Assembly: GCA_013824165.1 (NCBI GenBank)
Contig: PNNH01000099.1
Location: 1-64,000, forward strand
Direction: 5' to 3'
DNA length: 64,000 nucleotides
Origin: Methylibium sp.
GTDB taxonomy: Bacteria; Pseudomonadota; Gammaproteobacteria; Burkholderiales; Burkholderiaceae_C
A program made the translations under genes and the position numbers. Under the pieces are notes generated by a model. The model was not told the DNA's origin and did no database searches. It was given only the letters and a program-made list of their open reading frames with translations. Of the stretch, positions 54,508 to 63,549 are shown piece after piece. Numbering within the stretch: the stretch's first letter is position 1; each line of letters starts with the position of its first letter.

Positions 54508-54978
54508 TCAAATAAAGCGCCGAGACACCGATTCGGCCACCATCACCGGCTTGCTCGAGCCCTCGCGCTCGATCGTGCACTCCACCACCAGCTGAGCGCC
54601 CCCCTCGATGGGCTGGAAGTCCAGCAGCTTGAACCGCGCGCGCAGACGACTGCCCACCGGCACCGGCGCCGGAAAGCGGACCTTGTTGAGCCCGTAGTTC
54701 AGGCCCATGCGGCTGTCACCGATGGTGAAACCGCTGTCGAAGAAGTGCGACACCAGGGACAAGGTCAGGAAGCCATGGGCAATGGTGCTGCCGAAGGGGC
54801 CGGCCGCCGCGCGGACCGGATCGGTATGGATCCACTGCTGGTCCTCGGTCGCATCAGCGAAGCGCTGGATGCGCTCCTGATCGATGCTCAACCAGTCGCT
54901 CAGCCCGACCTCCTGCCCCACCTCGGCGGCCAGATCGGCCAGGTTTTCATAATGCCGCATCGCTTCGTCAGCCTTCAT
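54508..54978 (-). CDS. MaoC-like dehydratase (hotdog fold)
   Basis: 156 residues with the MaoC hydratase signature: WIHTDPVRAAAGPFGSTIAHGF, with the catalytic Asp and His. Expected reaction is hydration of a 2-enoyl-CoA or related acyl-CoA. Start ATG overlaps the ParA stop (ATGA, 54975-54978), a second in-frame ATG lies at 54960. It is followed by 140 non-coding bases. Confidence 0.85.
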   Translation of the reverse strand: MKADEAMRHYENLADLAAEVGQEVGLSDWLSIDQERIQRFADATEDQQWIHTDPVRAAAGPFGSTIAHGFLTLSLVSHFFDSGFTIGDSRMGLNYGLNKVRFPAPVPVGSRLRARFKLLDFQPIEGGAQLVVECTIEREGSSKPVMVAESVSRRFI

Positions 54979-55604
54979 CCATCAAGCCAGGCGGCCAGCG
55001 GCTGCCACTGCGCGAGATCGCGCTCGACCCGTCCGGGCGCCACATCCCACAGCGTCAGCCCGCGGGCTGCCAGTTGCACATAGTTCTGGGTATCGCGCAG
55101 CATCGTCAGCACCGGCAAGCCGAGCCCCTGCACGAACTGCTGCAGTTGCTGAGCCGACAAGGTGCCCTCGCGGGCGCGCATGCCCACCAGCGCGACGCCA
55201 GGGCTGTGCCCCGTCTCGCGCTGCAGATCGTGCAGGCTTTGCAGAAAGCTGTATGTCGCCTGGATGTCAAACAGGCTGGGTTGCAGGGGAATCACCAAGC
55301 GATCGGCCAGGCGAAAGAGAGTCTGTAGGCGCTTGCCATGCAGCCCGGCCGGCGTATCCAGCACCACATGGCTGATGCCCTTGGGTGGCTTGACCACAGC
55401 CTTGCCATCGCCGATCTGGTCCCAGCTGTGGATGGCCGGGAGCTGCGCCGGGCGCTGCGCCAGCCATTGCTTGAGCGAATGCTGTGGGTCGGTATCACCC
55501 AGCATCACCGAATGTCCGCGGTGCGCCAGCAGGCCGGCGACATTGCTGGCCAGAGTGCTTTTTCCGACCCCGCCCTTGGGGTTAGCGATCAGGATCACGG
55601 GCAT
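54975..55604 (-). CDS. Orphan ParA-family ATPase
   Basis: 209 residues with the deviant Walker A (KGGVGKST, residues 8-15 or so), switch motifs DTDPQHSLKQW and VLDTPAGLHGKRL, and no C-terminal MinD-type helix. No parB partner is present. It looks like a short ParA of the type used to place chemoreceptors, flagella or secretion apparatus. Coupled to the MaoC-like gene by overlap. ATG at 55604 has a GAGGGA site. Confidence 0.85.
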   Translation of the reverse strand: MPVILIANPKGGVGKSTLASNVAGLLAHRGHSVMLGDTDPQHSLKQWLAQRPAQLPAIHSWDQIGDGKAVVKPPKGISHVVLDTPAGLHGKRLQTLFRLADRLVIPLQPSLFDIQATYSFLQSLHDLQRETGHSPGVALVGMRAREGTLSAQQLQQFVQGLGLPVLTMLRDTQNYVQLAARGLTLWDVAPGRVERDLAQWQPLAAWLDG

Positions 55605-55713
55605 GACAGTCCCTCGGCTCAGTGTTCGAGCCATGGTAGCCGGGCTGGCCGCGCCGCCGCAATCGGGCAAGGCAGCAGGCCTGGCCGGCGTGCCTTGCGG
55701 TTAGGCTGCTGCC

Positions 55714-56340
55714 ATGTCAGACATCCTGCTGCTTTGCGCCCACCCCGATCTGGCGGGCTCCCATGTCACCCGCAGCCTGCTCGAGGCCGCGCGGCAGGCG
55801 CGCCGCGAGCCACCGAAGCTGCACATCCGCGATCTGTACGGCCTCTACCCCGACTACGCCATCGATGTGGCCGCCGAGCAGCGCGCGCTGGCCGCAGCCC
55901 GCCTGGTGATCTGGCTGCACCCGCTGCACTGGTACGGCATGCCGGCATTGATGAAACTGTGGGTCGACGAAGTGCTGACCTTCGGCTGGGCCTACGGCCC
56001 CGGAGGTACGGCGCTGCAGGGCAAAGATCTGTGGCTGCTCAGCTCGACCGGCGGCTCGGCCGAGTCCTACAGCGCCCAGGGCCACAACGAGCACGCCGTC
56101 GAGCAGTTCCTGCTGCCCTATCGCCAGACGGCCCGGCTCTGCGGCATGAACTGGCTGCCGCCCCTGCTGCTGCACGGCGCCCACCGGGTGGGTGAGGCCG
56201 AGCTGCGCCAGCATGTGCAAGGTTTCGTCGCGGTTCTGCTGCAAGACCCACCCAGCCCTGCCGAAGCGCAGCGCAGCACAGCGCCCGAGGTGGCGCTGGA
56301 CGAACGCCCGCCTCTGTACAGCCCGATCGGAGCGCTCTGA
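55714..56340 (+). CDS. NAD(P)H oxidoreductase-type KefF/KefG regulatory protein
   Basis: 208 residues with a flavodoxin-like fold (LLLCAHPDLAGSHVTRSLLEA, then HPLHWYGMPALMKLWVDEV, and LTFGWAYGPGG). Proteins of this type bind to Kef potassium channels and activate them. Its stop and the ATG of the next gene share base 56340, so the pair is coupled. Close in pattern to KefF/KefG. Confidence 0.85.
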   Translation: MSDILLLCAHPDLAGSHVTRSLLEAARQARREPPKLHIRDLYGLYPDYAIDVAAEQRALAAARLVIWLHPLHWYGMPALMKLWVDEVLTFGWAYGPGGTALQGKDLWLLSSTGGSAESYSAQGHNEHAVEQFLLPYRQTARLCGMNWLPPLLLHGAHRVGEAELRQHVQGFVAVLLQDPPSPAEAQRSTAPEVALDERPPLYSPIGAL

Positions 56341-58193
56341 TGGAGCCCCATGCCAATCCACTCACGCTGCCGCTGGTGCTGATGGCTGCTGCGGTGATCG
56401 CCGTGCCGCTGGCGCGCTGGCTGCGCCTGGGTTCCATCCTGGGCTATCTGATCGCTGGCGTCGCCGTCGGGCCGGCCGTGCTGGGCCTGGTCGACCAGCC
56501 CGGCACCATCCTGCAGCTGGCTGAATATGGCGTGGTGCTGATGATGTTCCTGGTCGGCCTGGAACTGGAGCCGCGGCGGCTGTGGGCGATGCGCCGTGCG
56601 GTGTTCGGCTGGGGCTCGCTGCAACTGCTCGGTTCGGCTGCGCTGCTGATGGGCCTGGCGCTGCTGCTCGATCAGCCCTGGCGCGTGGCGCTGGTGGTGA
56701 GCCTGGGCCTGGCGATGTCGTCCACCGCGGTGGCGCTGGCGGTGCTGGCCGAGCGCAATCTGGGACCGACTACGGCCGGCCGCAGCGTGCTCAGCGTGGC
56801 GCTGCTGCAGGACATTGCGGCGATTCCGGTGCTGGCGCTGGTGCCGCTGCTGGCGCTTTCCGGTGCCGGCCCGGCCACATCGGGCGGCGCCTGGCCGGTG
56901 CTCAAAGCCTTGGCAGCAATCGCCGCGCTGGGCTTGGGCGGGCGTCTGGTGCTGCGGCCGGCGCTCCGCTGGATCGCGCGCAGCCGCACGCCGGAGATTT
57001 TCACCGCGGCGGCCCTGCTGCTCGTGCTCGGTGCCGCCAGCCTGATGCACGCGGCCGGTCTGTCGGCGGCTCTGGGCGCCTTCCTGGCTGGCGTGCTGCT
57101 GGCTGAGAGCGAATACCGGCGCGAGCTGGAGACCGACCTGGAACCGTTCAAGGGCCTGCTGCTGGGCCTGTTCTTCATGGCCGTGGGCATGGGGCTGGAC
57201 CTGCGCGTGCTGCTGCAGCAGCCCGGGCTGGTGCTGGGCCTGCTGCTGGCCCTGCTGGCTTGCAAGGCCGCGCTGCTGACCGCGATGGCCGGCTGGATGG
57301 GCATTCCGCTGGCCGAGCGGCCGGTGTTCGTGCTGTTGCTGGCCCAAGGCGGCGAGTTCGGTTTCGTGGTCTTCCAGCTGGCGCAGCAGGCCGGGCTGAT
57401 CGATGCCATGCAGAGCTCGGCCCTGGTGGCGGCGGTGGCGCTGTCGCTGGCCTGCACGCCCGCCCTGCTGCTGATCAGCGACCGGCTGCTGGCTCCGCGC
57501 CTGGCCCGCAAGGTCGAGCTGGGCGACACAGCGCTGTCGGCGCACCAGCAGGCGCCCATCATCATTGCCGGCTTCGGCCGCTATGGGCAGATCATCGGCC
57601 GGCTGTTGTTCGCCAACGGCTTCGAGGCCACGGTGCTGGACCACGACGCCGAGGCGGTCGCATCGCTGCGGCGCTTCGGCTGGCGAGTCTTCTTCGGCGA
57701 TGCCACGCGGCTGGACCTGCTGCGCACCGCGGGCGCCGAGCAGGCGCGCATCCTGGTGCTGGCGGTGGACGACATCGACCACAGCCTGGCCATCGCCACA
57801 CTGGCGCGCGAGCACTTCCCGCAGTTGCAGATTGTCGCCCGCGCGCGCAATGTGCAGCACTACTTCAGGCTGCGCGAGCTGGGCGTGACGCTTATTGAAC
57901 GCGAGACGCTGGACTCGGCACTGATGAGCGCACGCAGCGTGCTGGAGTTGCTGGGCATGCAGCCGCATGCGGCGCGCAAGCAGGCTTGGCGCTTTCGCCA
58001 GCACACGCTGGAGCAACTGACCGTGATGCAGCCGCTGCACCGTGACGAAGCGGCGCTGACCGCTGCCGCGCGCCAAGGCCGCCAGCAGCTGGAGGCCTTG
58101 TTCGCCCAGGAGCGCGAACAGGCCGCGGCCCGGCTGCGCAGCGGCTGGGAGCGGCGCGAAGGCCAGGGAAGTCCAGCCGAGCCGGATGCCTGA
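56340..58193 (+). CDS. KefC/KefB-type potassium-efflux antiporter
   Basis: 617 residues with about twelve membrane helices of the monovalent cation:proton antiporter-2 family (DLEPFKGLLLGLFFMAVGMG). A C-terminal RCK_N nucleotide-binding domain has APIIIAGFGRYGQIIGRLLF. Glutathione-gated potassium efflux is the likely role, given the coupled KefF-like partner. The KefC/KefB subtype is not certain. Confidence 0.9.
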   Translation: MEPHANPLTLPLVLMAAAVIAVPLARWLRLGSILGYLIAGVAVGPAVLGLVDQPGTILQLAEYGVVLMMFLVGLELEPRRLWAMRRAVFGWGSLQLLGSAALLMGLALLLDQPWRVALVVSLGLAMSSTAVALAVLAERNLGPTTAGRSVLSVALLQDIAAIPVLALVPLLALSGAGPATSGGAWPVLKALAAIAALGLGGRLVLRPALRWIARSRTPEIFTAAALLLVLGAASLMHAAGLSAALGAFLAGVLLAESEYRRELETDLEPFKGLLLGLFFMAVGMGLDLRVLLQQPGLVLGLLLALLACKAALLTAMAGWMGIPLAERPVFVLLLAQGGEFGFVVFQLAQQAGLIDAMQSSALVAAVALSLACTPALLLISDRLLAPRLARKVELGDTALSAHQQAPIIIAGFGRYGQIIGRLLFANGFEATVLDHDAEAVASLRRFGWRVFFGDATRLDLLRTAGAEQARILVLAVDDIDHSLAIATLAREHFPQLQIVARARNVQHYFRLRELGVTLIERETLDSALMSARSVLELLGMQPHAARKQAWRFRQHTLEQLTVMQPLHRDEAALTAAARQGRQQLEALFAQEREQAAARLRSGWERREGQGSPAEPDA

Positions 58194-58217
58194 GCAGCAC
58201 GCAGCGACAATCGCCAC

Positions 58218-58649
58218 ATGTTCGCCCCGTCCCAACTCGAAGTCCGGCGCTTCTTCTGCGCCACCTACCGCAAGCTGCGCGCCGGCATGCCGCTGATCCC
58301 GATGGAGGCGATTGCCGCCCAATGGATCGACGAGCACCCCGAATACCACGCCGAGCTGGCAGACGAAGAAGCGGCGCTGGCCGCGGTCTACACGGTAGAG
58401 GAAGGGCGCACCAATCCCTTCCTGCATCTGTCCATGCACCTGACGCTGGCAGAGCAGCAGTCCATCGACCAGCCGACCGGCGTGCGCCAGGCGATCGAAC
58501 TGCTGGCCGCTCGTCGGCAGTCGCTGCACGAGGCGCACCACGCGGCGATGGAATGCCTGGGCGAAATGATCTGGGCTTCGCAGCGCAGCGGCCTGCCGCC
58601 TGATGGCCATGCCTATCTGGACTGCGTGAGGCAAAAAGCCACGCGTTAA
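58218..58649 (+). CDS. DUF1841 family protein
   Basis: 143 residues. Signatures are EVRRFFCATYRKLRAGMPL, WIDEHPEYHAEL and NPFLHLSMHLTLAEQQSID. Family of cytoplasmic proteins of unknown function. It begins 24 bases after the antiporter and is probably in the same transcript. Confidence 0.85.
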   Translation: MFAPSQLEVRRFFCATYRKLRAGMPLIPMEAIAAQWIDEHPEYHAELADEEAALAAVYTVEEGRTNPFLHLSMHLTLAEQQSIDQPTGVRQAIELLAARRQSLHEAHHAAMECLGEMIWASQRSGLPPDGHAYLDCVRQKATR

Positions 58650-58654
58650 TGCGA

Positions 58655-58676
58655 GAAGCCACCCGAAGGTGGCTTC
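58655..58676. terminator. Hairpin between DUF1841 and flgN
   Basis: Perfect 9-base stem gaagccacc/ggtggcttc with a CGAA loop, 5 bases after the DUF1841 stop and 20 before the end of flgN. No T-run follows, so termination is likely but not certain. Confidence 0.6.
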
Positions 58677-58696
58677 CTGGCAGGTCGACTGAGGGC

Positions 58697-59110
58697 TCAG
58701 GCCTGGTACGAGCCCCCGCCCAGCGAGCTGCGCTCGGCCTTGCCATGCGAAGAGTACAGACCGGTGTTCTCTCCCGGCATCAGCACGTCGATGGCGCGGT
58801 CCAGCGCTGCGGTGGCACGCGCCAGCGACTCGCGCTGAGCCGCCACGCGGCCTCCTGCCATCACCAGGCGATGGCGCAGATTGGGCGGCACGCTGCCGGC
58901 CCGTGCGGCTTCGCTGAAGGCGGCAATCGCCTCGGCCAGCGACCTGTGCAGCGCGCTGGCATGCATCTCGATGGCCTGGGTATCCCGGCGCAGCAGCGCT
59001 TCGCCGAGCTGGTTCAGGCAACTCTCGACAGCAAGCAAGGGCTGTTCGAGCGACTGGCTGATGGCCGGCTCGGACGTCAGATTCGTATCAGTTGGGGGCA
59101 ATGCATGCAT
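58697..59110 (-). CDS. flgN: Flagellar chaperone FlgN
   Basis: 137 residues, helical, Ala/Leu/Arg-rich, with coiled-coil-like stretches. FlgN proteins are cytoplasmic chaperones for the hook-filament junction proteins FlgK and FlgL. Sequence itself is poorly conserved; the call rests on position in flgN-flgM-flgA and length. Convergent with DUF1841. Confidence 0.75.
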   Translation of the reverse strand: MHALPPTDTNLTSEPAISQSLEQPLLAVESCLNQLGEALLRRDTQAIEMHASALHRSLAEAIAAFSEAARAGSVPPNLRHRLVMAGGRVAAQRESLARATAALDRAIDVLMPGENTGLYSSHGKAERSSLGGGSYQA

Positions 59111-59192
59111 AGCGGTACCCGCCGCGAGGCGTAGAAGGTGGATCGGCGCAAGAAACTGCAGCAGCCGGCGGGGATGCCAGCCTCAAGCGTCT

Positions 59193-59519
59193 TCAGTGCG
59201 GCGACGTGCGGCCCAGCATTTCCTGTGCATTGGCGATCAGCTTGTCGGCGATCGCATCGGCATTGATGCTGAATTTGCCATCGCTGATCGCCTGGGCGAT
59301 GCGCTGTACCTTCTCTGCGTCGAAAGAGCCTTCTTCCGACACACTCGACAGCAGTTTGCTGGCGTTGCTCGAAAGCTCGATCTGGGCGCTGGCCTCGGGT
59401 GCCTTCTTGGCGCCGGCCGCTGCCGTTGCACCTTGAGGGCGGCCAGCTTCCGCCGCGCCGGAGCGATCCGTCGCAACGGGCAGCGAGGCTTTCGCTTCGG
59501 GGCTGTTACCGATTTTCAT
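59193..59519 (-). CDS. flgM: Anti-sigma-28 factor FlgM
   Basis: 108 residues. It begins MKIGNS, as FlgM proteins do, and the C-terminal helix block (FDAEKVQRIAQAISDGKFSI, then ADKLIANAQEM) binds sigma-28. ATG at 59519 has a GGAG site 8 bases upstream. The sigma-28-type promoter at 59570-59596 drives it. Confidence 0.88.
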   Translation of the reverse strand: MKIGNSPEAKASLPVATDRSGAAEAGRPQGATAAAGAKKAPEASAQIELSSNASKLLSSVSEEGSFDAEKVQRIAQAISDGKFSINADAIADKLIANAQEMLGRTSPH

Positions 59520-59569
59520 GTTGATCTCCATAGGTCTGAGTCAGGCCCAAACCTGTCCAGGTCTCCGGT

Positions 59570-59596
59570 GTATCGACCCATCCCGGCGAGACTTGA
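59570..59596 (-). promoter_or_regulatory. Sigma-28-type promoter upstream of flgM
   Basis: Read on the minus strand: TCAA, then 15 bases, then GTCGATAC. This matches the flagellar sigma-28 consensus TAAA-N15-GCCGATAA with the correct spacing and three base changes. It lies about 50 bases before flgM. Confidence 0.7.
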
Positions 59597-59660
59597 GGGA
59601 ATTCCACCCCCGCGGCCAAGGGGATACCGTGCCGGGTCTGGCCCCGGCTGCGCTGGCTGG

Positions 59661-60401
59661 TCATAGCAGCACCTCCACTCGTCGATCACCCACGGCACGT
59701 CCCGTGACGGTTCGGCCGTTCTCAAAACGCACACGCACATCCTTGCCTTCAAAGCCGGCCTCCAGGGCCTGGCCTTCGCTGGCAATCGCATAGCCGGCAC
59801 CCGCCGCCAGCACTTGCACCCGTTCGCCAGCGGCGAACCAGCGGCGCTGGCGCAGATCGGTGCTGCGCACCGCCTCGCCGGCCGCCAGCGGCCGCTGCAG
59901 GGCGCGCCCGTCCAGCGCGGCGAACTGCGTAAAGATGCTGCCAGAGTCGGCTGTCATATCAATTTCGGCCAGGCGCAGATGCTCTTGAGTCAGTTCCACG
60001 CCGGCGGGCAGCGGCTGGTTCACCACCAGCGCCTTGGTATAGACCTGCACCAGCACCGGCAGTGTGACATTCCAGCGCGCCGACCCATCGGTACAGCGCA
60101 AACCAATGCGGCTGCGGCCCCACATGCGCTGCCCGGCCGGCAGATAAGGCTGGATCTGGCTGCAGGGCGCCAGGCGCAAGCGCGGATCAAGCTGGCCGAG
60201 CTGGACTTCCACCCGGGCCTGGGCAGGAGCGCCGGCCCGCGCGCCGCTCTGGGCCAGGGCTTGCACATGATTCAGCAGTTCAGGCGACAGCACAGTCGCG
60301 CTCTGCGCCAGCCCCACGCCACAGGCCAGCCCAGCCAGCAGCGCGACGCAGAGCGCGCGTGTCCGGCGGACGGCAGTGGGACGGGGGGCGTTTTGAAGCA
60401 T
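59661..60401 (-). CDS. flgA: Flagella basal body P-ring formation protein FlgA
   Basis: 246 residues. Signal region RALCVALLAGLACGVGLAQS, then PAR-GQLDPRLRLAPCSQI and C-terminal SAF-like strands VRSTDLRQRRWFAAGERVQV. Periplasmic chaperone for the P-ring protein FlgI. ATG at 60401; the longer reading from 60455 lacks a signal. Divergent from flgB. Confidence 0.9.
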   Translation of the reverse strand: MLQNAPRPTAVRRTRALCVALLAGLACGVGLAQSATVLSPELLNHVQALAQSGARAGAPAQARVEVQLGQLDPRLRLAPCSQIQPYLPAGQRMWGRSRIGLRCTDGSARWNVTLPVLVQVYTKALVVNQPLPAGVELTQEHLRLAEIDMTADSGSIFTQFAALDGRALQRPLAAGEAVRSTDLRQRRWFAAGERVQVLAAGAGYAIASEGQALEAGFEGKDVRVRFENGRTVTGRAVGDRRVEVLL

Positions 60402-60563
60402 GGGGTGGACTGTAGGCCGCAGCCCCTCGAGCTTTAGCGCCGAAATGCGCAGCAAAGGCCGCTCTATTCCCGCTAAAGATTTCGGAAGGCCGACAACACA
60501 ATGCCCTCCATACAGCCGTCAAGGCGCCCTGACAGGCCAAGCCGAAGCGCGAAAGGCCCGACC

Positions 60564-60977
60564 ATGATCAACCGACTGACCGATTCGCTGAACTTCCAGA
60601 CCGAGGCGCTCAAGCTGCGCTCGGAACGCCAGCGCCTGCTCGCCAGCAATATCGCCAATGCCGACACGCCCGGCTATCAGTCGCGTGATTTCGACTTTGC
60701 GCGGGCCCTGCGCGAAGCCTCCGGGCAGATCCCGACCGCCGGCGCGATGAACACCACCCAGGGCGGCCACATGGCGCCGCTGGCCGGCGCGCGCAGCGAT
60801 CCTCAGAAACTCTACGGCGCGCCCTCGCAGACCAGTCTGGACAGCAACACCGTGGACATGGACCGTGAGCGCGCCAGCTTCGCCGACAACGCAGTGAAGT
60901 ACGAAGCCACGCTGCGCTTCATCAACGGCAGCGTGCGCACCACGCTGGATGCGATGAAGTCGCACACCGCGGCCTGA
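60564..60977 (+). CDS. flgB: Flagellar basal body rod protein FlgB
   Basis: 137 residues of proximal rod protein. The N-terminal flagellar rod motif RQRLLASNIANADTPGYQS is clear. ATG at 60564 begins MINRLTDSLNFQ, the family start. First gene of the flgBCDEF run; the promoter should lie in the gap from flgA. Confidence 0.93.
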   Translation: MINRLTDSLNFQTEALKLRSERQRLLASNIANADTPGYQSRDFDFARALREASGQIPTAGAMNTTQGGHMAPLAGARSDPQKLYGAPSQTSLDSNTVDMDRERASFADNAVKYEATLRFINGSVRTTLDAMKSHTAA

Positions 60978-61000
60978 GCCCGGACTGACAGGAGAACGCC

Positions 61001-61417
61001 ATGTCGATGTTCCAGATCTTCAATGTGTCGGGCAGTGCGGTCAGCGCGCAAAGCCAGCGCCTCAACGTCGTGGCCAGCAACCTGGCCAACGCCGACACCG
61101 TGGCCGGCCCCGATGGCCAGGCCTACAAGGCACGCCAGGTGGTGTTCCAGACCCAGCTGATGGGCGCCGGCAACGATCTGGGCTCGGCCGGTGTGAAGGT
61201 GTCGCAGGTCACCGAGGACCAGAGCCAGGGGCGGCGCGTGCACGACCCCAAGCATCCGCAGGCTGACGCCGAGGGCTATGTGACCTACAGCAATGTCAAC
61301 AGCGTCGAGGAGATGGTCAACATGATCTCGGCCTCGCGCTCCTACCAGAACAACATCGAAGTCATGACCACGGCCAAGAGCCTGCTGCTCAAGACCTTGC
61401 AGCTCGGCCAATCCTGA
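61001..61417 (+). CDS. flgC: Flagellar basal body rod protein FlgC
   Basis: 138 residues. Rod motif SQRLNVVASNLANADTVAG at the N-terminus and the C-terminal VNMISASRSYQNNIEVMT are diagnostic. CAGGAG ribosome binding site upstream of ATG. Confidence 0.95.
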   Translation: MSMFQIFNVSGSAVSAQSQRLNVVASNLANADTVAGPDGQAYKARQVVFQTQLMGAGNDLGSAGVKVSQVTEDQSQGRRVHDPKHPQADAEGYVTYSNVNSVEEMVNMISASRSYQNNIEVMTTAKSLLLKTLQLGQS

Positions 61418-61439
61418 GCCCTGACACCGAGGAGCCGCA

Positions 61440-62090
61440 ATGGACTTCACCACGCTCAACAAGACCACCGGCACGGGCACCGGCGCCGCCAGCCAGCTGA
61501 CTTCAAAGAACGCTGTCGACACCCAGGACCGCTTCCTGAAGCTACTGGTCGCGCAGATGCAGAACCAGGATCCGATGAATCCGATGGACAACGCCCAGGT
61601 GACCAGCCAGATGGCGCAGATCCAGACCGTCTCGGGCATCAGCGGCCTGGACAAATCGATCCAGTCGCTGTCCACCCAGTTCGGCCAGATGCAGACGCTG
61701 CAGGGCGTGGCCCTGGTCGGGCGGGATGTCACCGTGCCGGGCAGCAAGATGTTCATCGAGGACAACGCCGGACGGGGCGCCTACGAGCTCAGCGGCCCGG
61801 CCGACAAGGTCAAGCTGGAGGTGCTGAGCACCGCAGGTGCCGTGCTCGACACGGTGGAGCTGGGCGCCCAGGGCGGCGGCATCCATCAGTTCGACTGGGC
61901 CGCGGACAAGAGCAAGGGCTACACCCAGGTCAACTTCCGCATCACCGCCACCAGCGGCGCGGCCAATGTCTCCACCACGCTGTACTCATCTGACAAGGTC
62001 GCCTCAGTCAGCAACGACGGCGGCAAGCTGCAACTGCAGCTCGACAAGCTGGGCAAGGTCGACTACGCCAGCATCAAGTCGATCGACTGA
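61440..62090 (+). CDS. flgD: Flagellar hook assembly protein FlgD
   Basis: 216 residues. FLKLLVAQMQNQDPMNPMDN is the conserved hook-cap segment, followed by FlgD Ig-like and Tudor-like domains. It caps the growing hook. GAGGAG-type site before ATG. Confidence 0.94.
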   Translation: MDFTTLNKTTGTGTGAASQLTSKNAVDTQDRFLKLLVAQMQNQDPMNPMDNAQVTSQMAQIQTVSGISGLDKSIQSLSTQFGQMQTLQGVALVGRDVTVPGSKMFIEDNAGRGAYELSGPADKVKLEVLSTAGAVLDTVELGAQGGGIHQFDWAADKSKGYTQVNFRITATSGAANVSTTLYSSDKVASVSNDGGKLQLQLDKLGKVDYASIKSID

Positions 62091-62144
62091 TCACTCGCAC
62101 CCAAGCACCCCAGCGCCTCACCGACATTCGTTTAAGGATCCATC

Positions 62145-63521
62145 ATGGGCTTCCAACAAGGTCTCTCCGGTCTGAACGCCGCCAGCAAGAATCTGGAAAT
62201 CATCGGCAACAACGTCGCCAACGCCAATACATACGGCGTCAAGAGCTCACGTGCCGAGTTTTCCGATCTGTATGCCGCCTCGCTGAGCGGCGCCGGGTCC
62301 AGCTCGGTCGGCATCGGCACCAAGCTGGCTTCGGTCGCCCAGCAGTTCACCCAGGGCAACATCTCGATCACCGAGAACCCAATGGATCTGGCCATCAACG
62401 GCGGCGGCTTCTTCCAGCTGAGTGACGGCAAGAACCCCACCTTCTACAGCCGCAACGGCCAGTTCAAGGTCGACAAGCAGGGCAATATCGTCAACAACGA
62501 CCAGCTCAAGCTGATGGGCTATCCGGCGGATGGCACCGGCAAGATCACGCCCGGCCTGGCCCAGCCGCTGCAACTGCCCACCAAGGGCATCGAACCGCAG
62601 GTAACTGGCGACGTCAACATCGAGTTCAACCTCGACTCGCGCGCCAAGCCGACCGCACCGGTGGACGCGGGCGGCAATGAGATCAGCGGCATGTCGCTGA
62701 CCGATCCCAGCACCTACAACAACGCCACCTCGCTGACCGTCTACGACAAGAAGGGCCAGCCGGTCGCCGTGACGCTGTACTTCCAGCGCACCAAGACCCC
62801 CGACCCGGCGGGCACGGGCGGCACGGTCTGGAACCTCTACGTGACCGCCAATGACAAGCCGGTGGACCTGGCCGCCGACGGCAGCACCATCACACCAGCC
62901 GACCCGAACGCGCCGCAGCTGCCCTACACGACCCTGATCTTCCCGAAGGAAGGCGGCTCGCCGCTGCAGCCGCTGGTGAAGATCGACCTGAACATCCCTG
63001 AAGGCGTCAACGCCGCCGGCGCCACCACGCTGGGCATCCCGGTCGACCCGGCCACCGCCGACCCCAACAACCCGGCCAACCGCGCCATCCGGCTGGACCT
63101 GACCGGCGCCACCGAGAACGGCAGCAGCTTTGCCGTCACCAACCTGACGCAGGATGGCTATGCGCCCGGCCAGCTGACTGGCATCCAGGTCGAGAAGGAC
63201 GGCATCGTGACCGCCCGCTACTCGAACGGCCAGTCCAAGGCGGCCGGCCAGGTCGAACTGGCCAGCTTCCGCAACAACCAGGGCCTGCAAGCCATGGGAG
63301 GCAACGTCTGGGCGCGCTCCAACGCTTCAGGCGAACCGGTGGTGGGCGTGCCCGGCGACGGCAACCTCGGCGTGCTCTCGCCCGGCTCGCTGGAGGAGTC
63401 CAACGTCGACCTGACCGCCGAGCTGGTGAACATGGTGACCGCACAGCGTGTCTACCAAGCCAATGCGCAGTCGATCAAAACCCTGAACGACGTGCTGCAG
63501 ACGCTGGTCAACCTGCGTTGA
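62145..63521 (+). CDS. flgE: Flagellar hook protein FlgE
   Basis: 458 residues. N-terminal rod/hook motif LEIIGNNVANANTYGVKSS and C-terminal NMVTAQRVYQANAQSIKTLN are both present, with a long variable middle. AAGGA site before ATG. Confidence 0.96.
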   Translation: MGFQQGLSGLNAASKNLEIIGNNVANANTYGVKSSRAEFSDLYAASLSGAGSSSVGIGTKLASVAQQFTQGNISITENPMDLAINGGGFFQLSDGKNPTFYSRNGQFKVDKQGNIVNNDQLKLMGYPADGTGKITPGLAQPLQLPTKGIEPQVTGDVNIEFNLDSRAKPTAPVDAGGNEISGMSLTDPSTYNNATSLTVYDKKGQPVAVTLYFQRTKTPDPAGTGGTVWNLYVTANDKPVDLAADGSTITPADPNAPQLPYTTLIFPKEGGSPLQPLVKIDLNIPEGVNAAGATTLGIPVDPATADPNNPANRAIRLDLTGATENGSSFAVTNLTQDGYAPGQLTGIQVEKDGIVTARYSNGQSKAAGQVELASFRNNQGLQAMGGNVWARSNASGEPVVGVPGDGNLGVLSPGSLEESNVDLTAELVNMVTAQRVYQANAQSIKTLNDVLQTLVNLR

Positions 63522-63549
63522 TGCGGCATTGAACTGACCGGAGGCCAGC

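Noticed and set aside
56118-59021. A 967-residue minus-strand reading frame opposite the kefF/kefC-like genes
   Set aside because: Low-complexity His/Gln/Arg-rich shadow of well-supported plus-strand genes.
60472-60492. Possible sigma-28 promoter upstream of flgB (ctaaag ... ggccgacaa)
   Set aside because: The spacing between TAAA and GCCGACAA is 11 bases, four short of the sigma-28 optimum, so it should not work as such a promoter.
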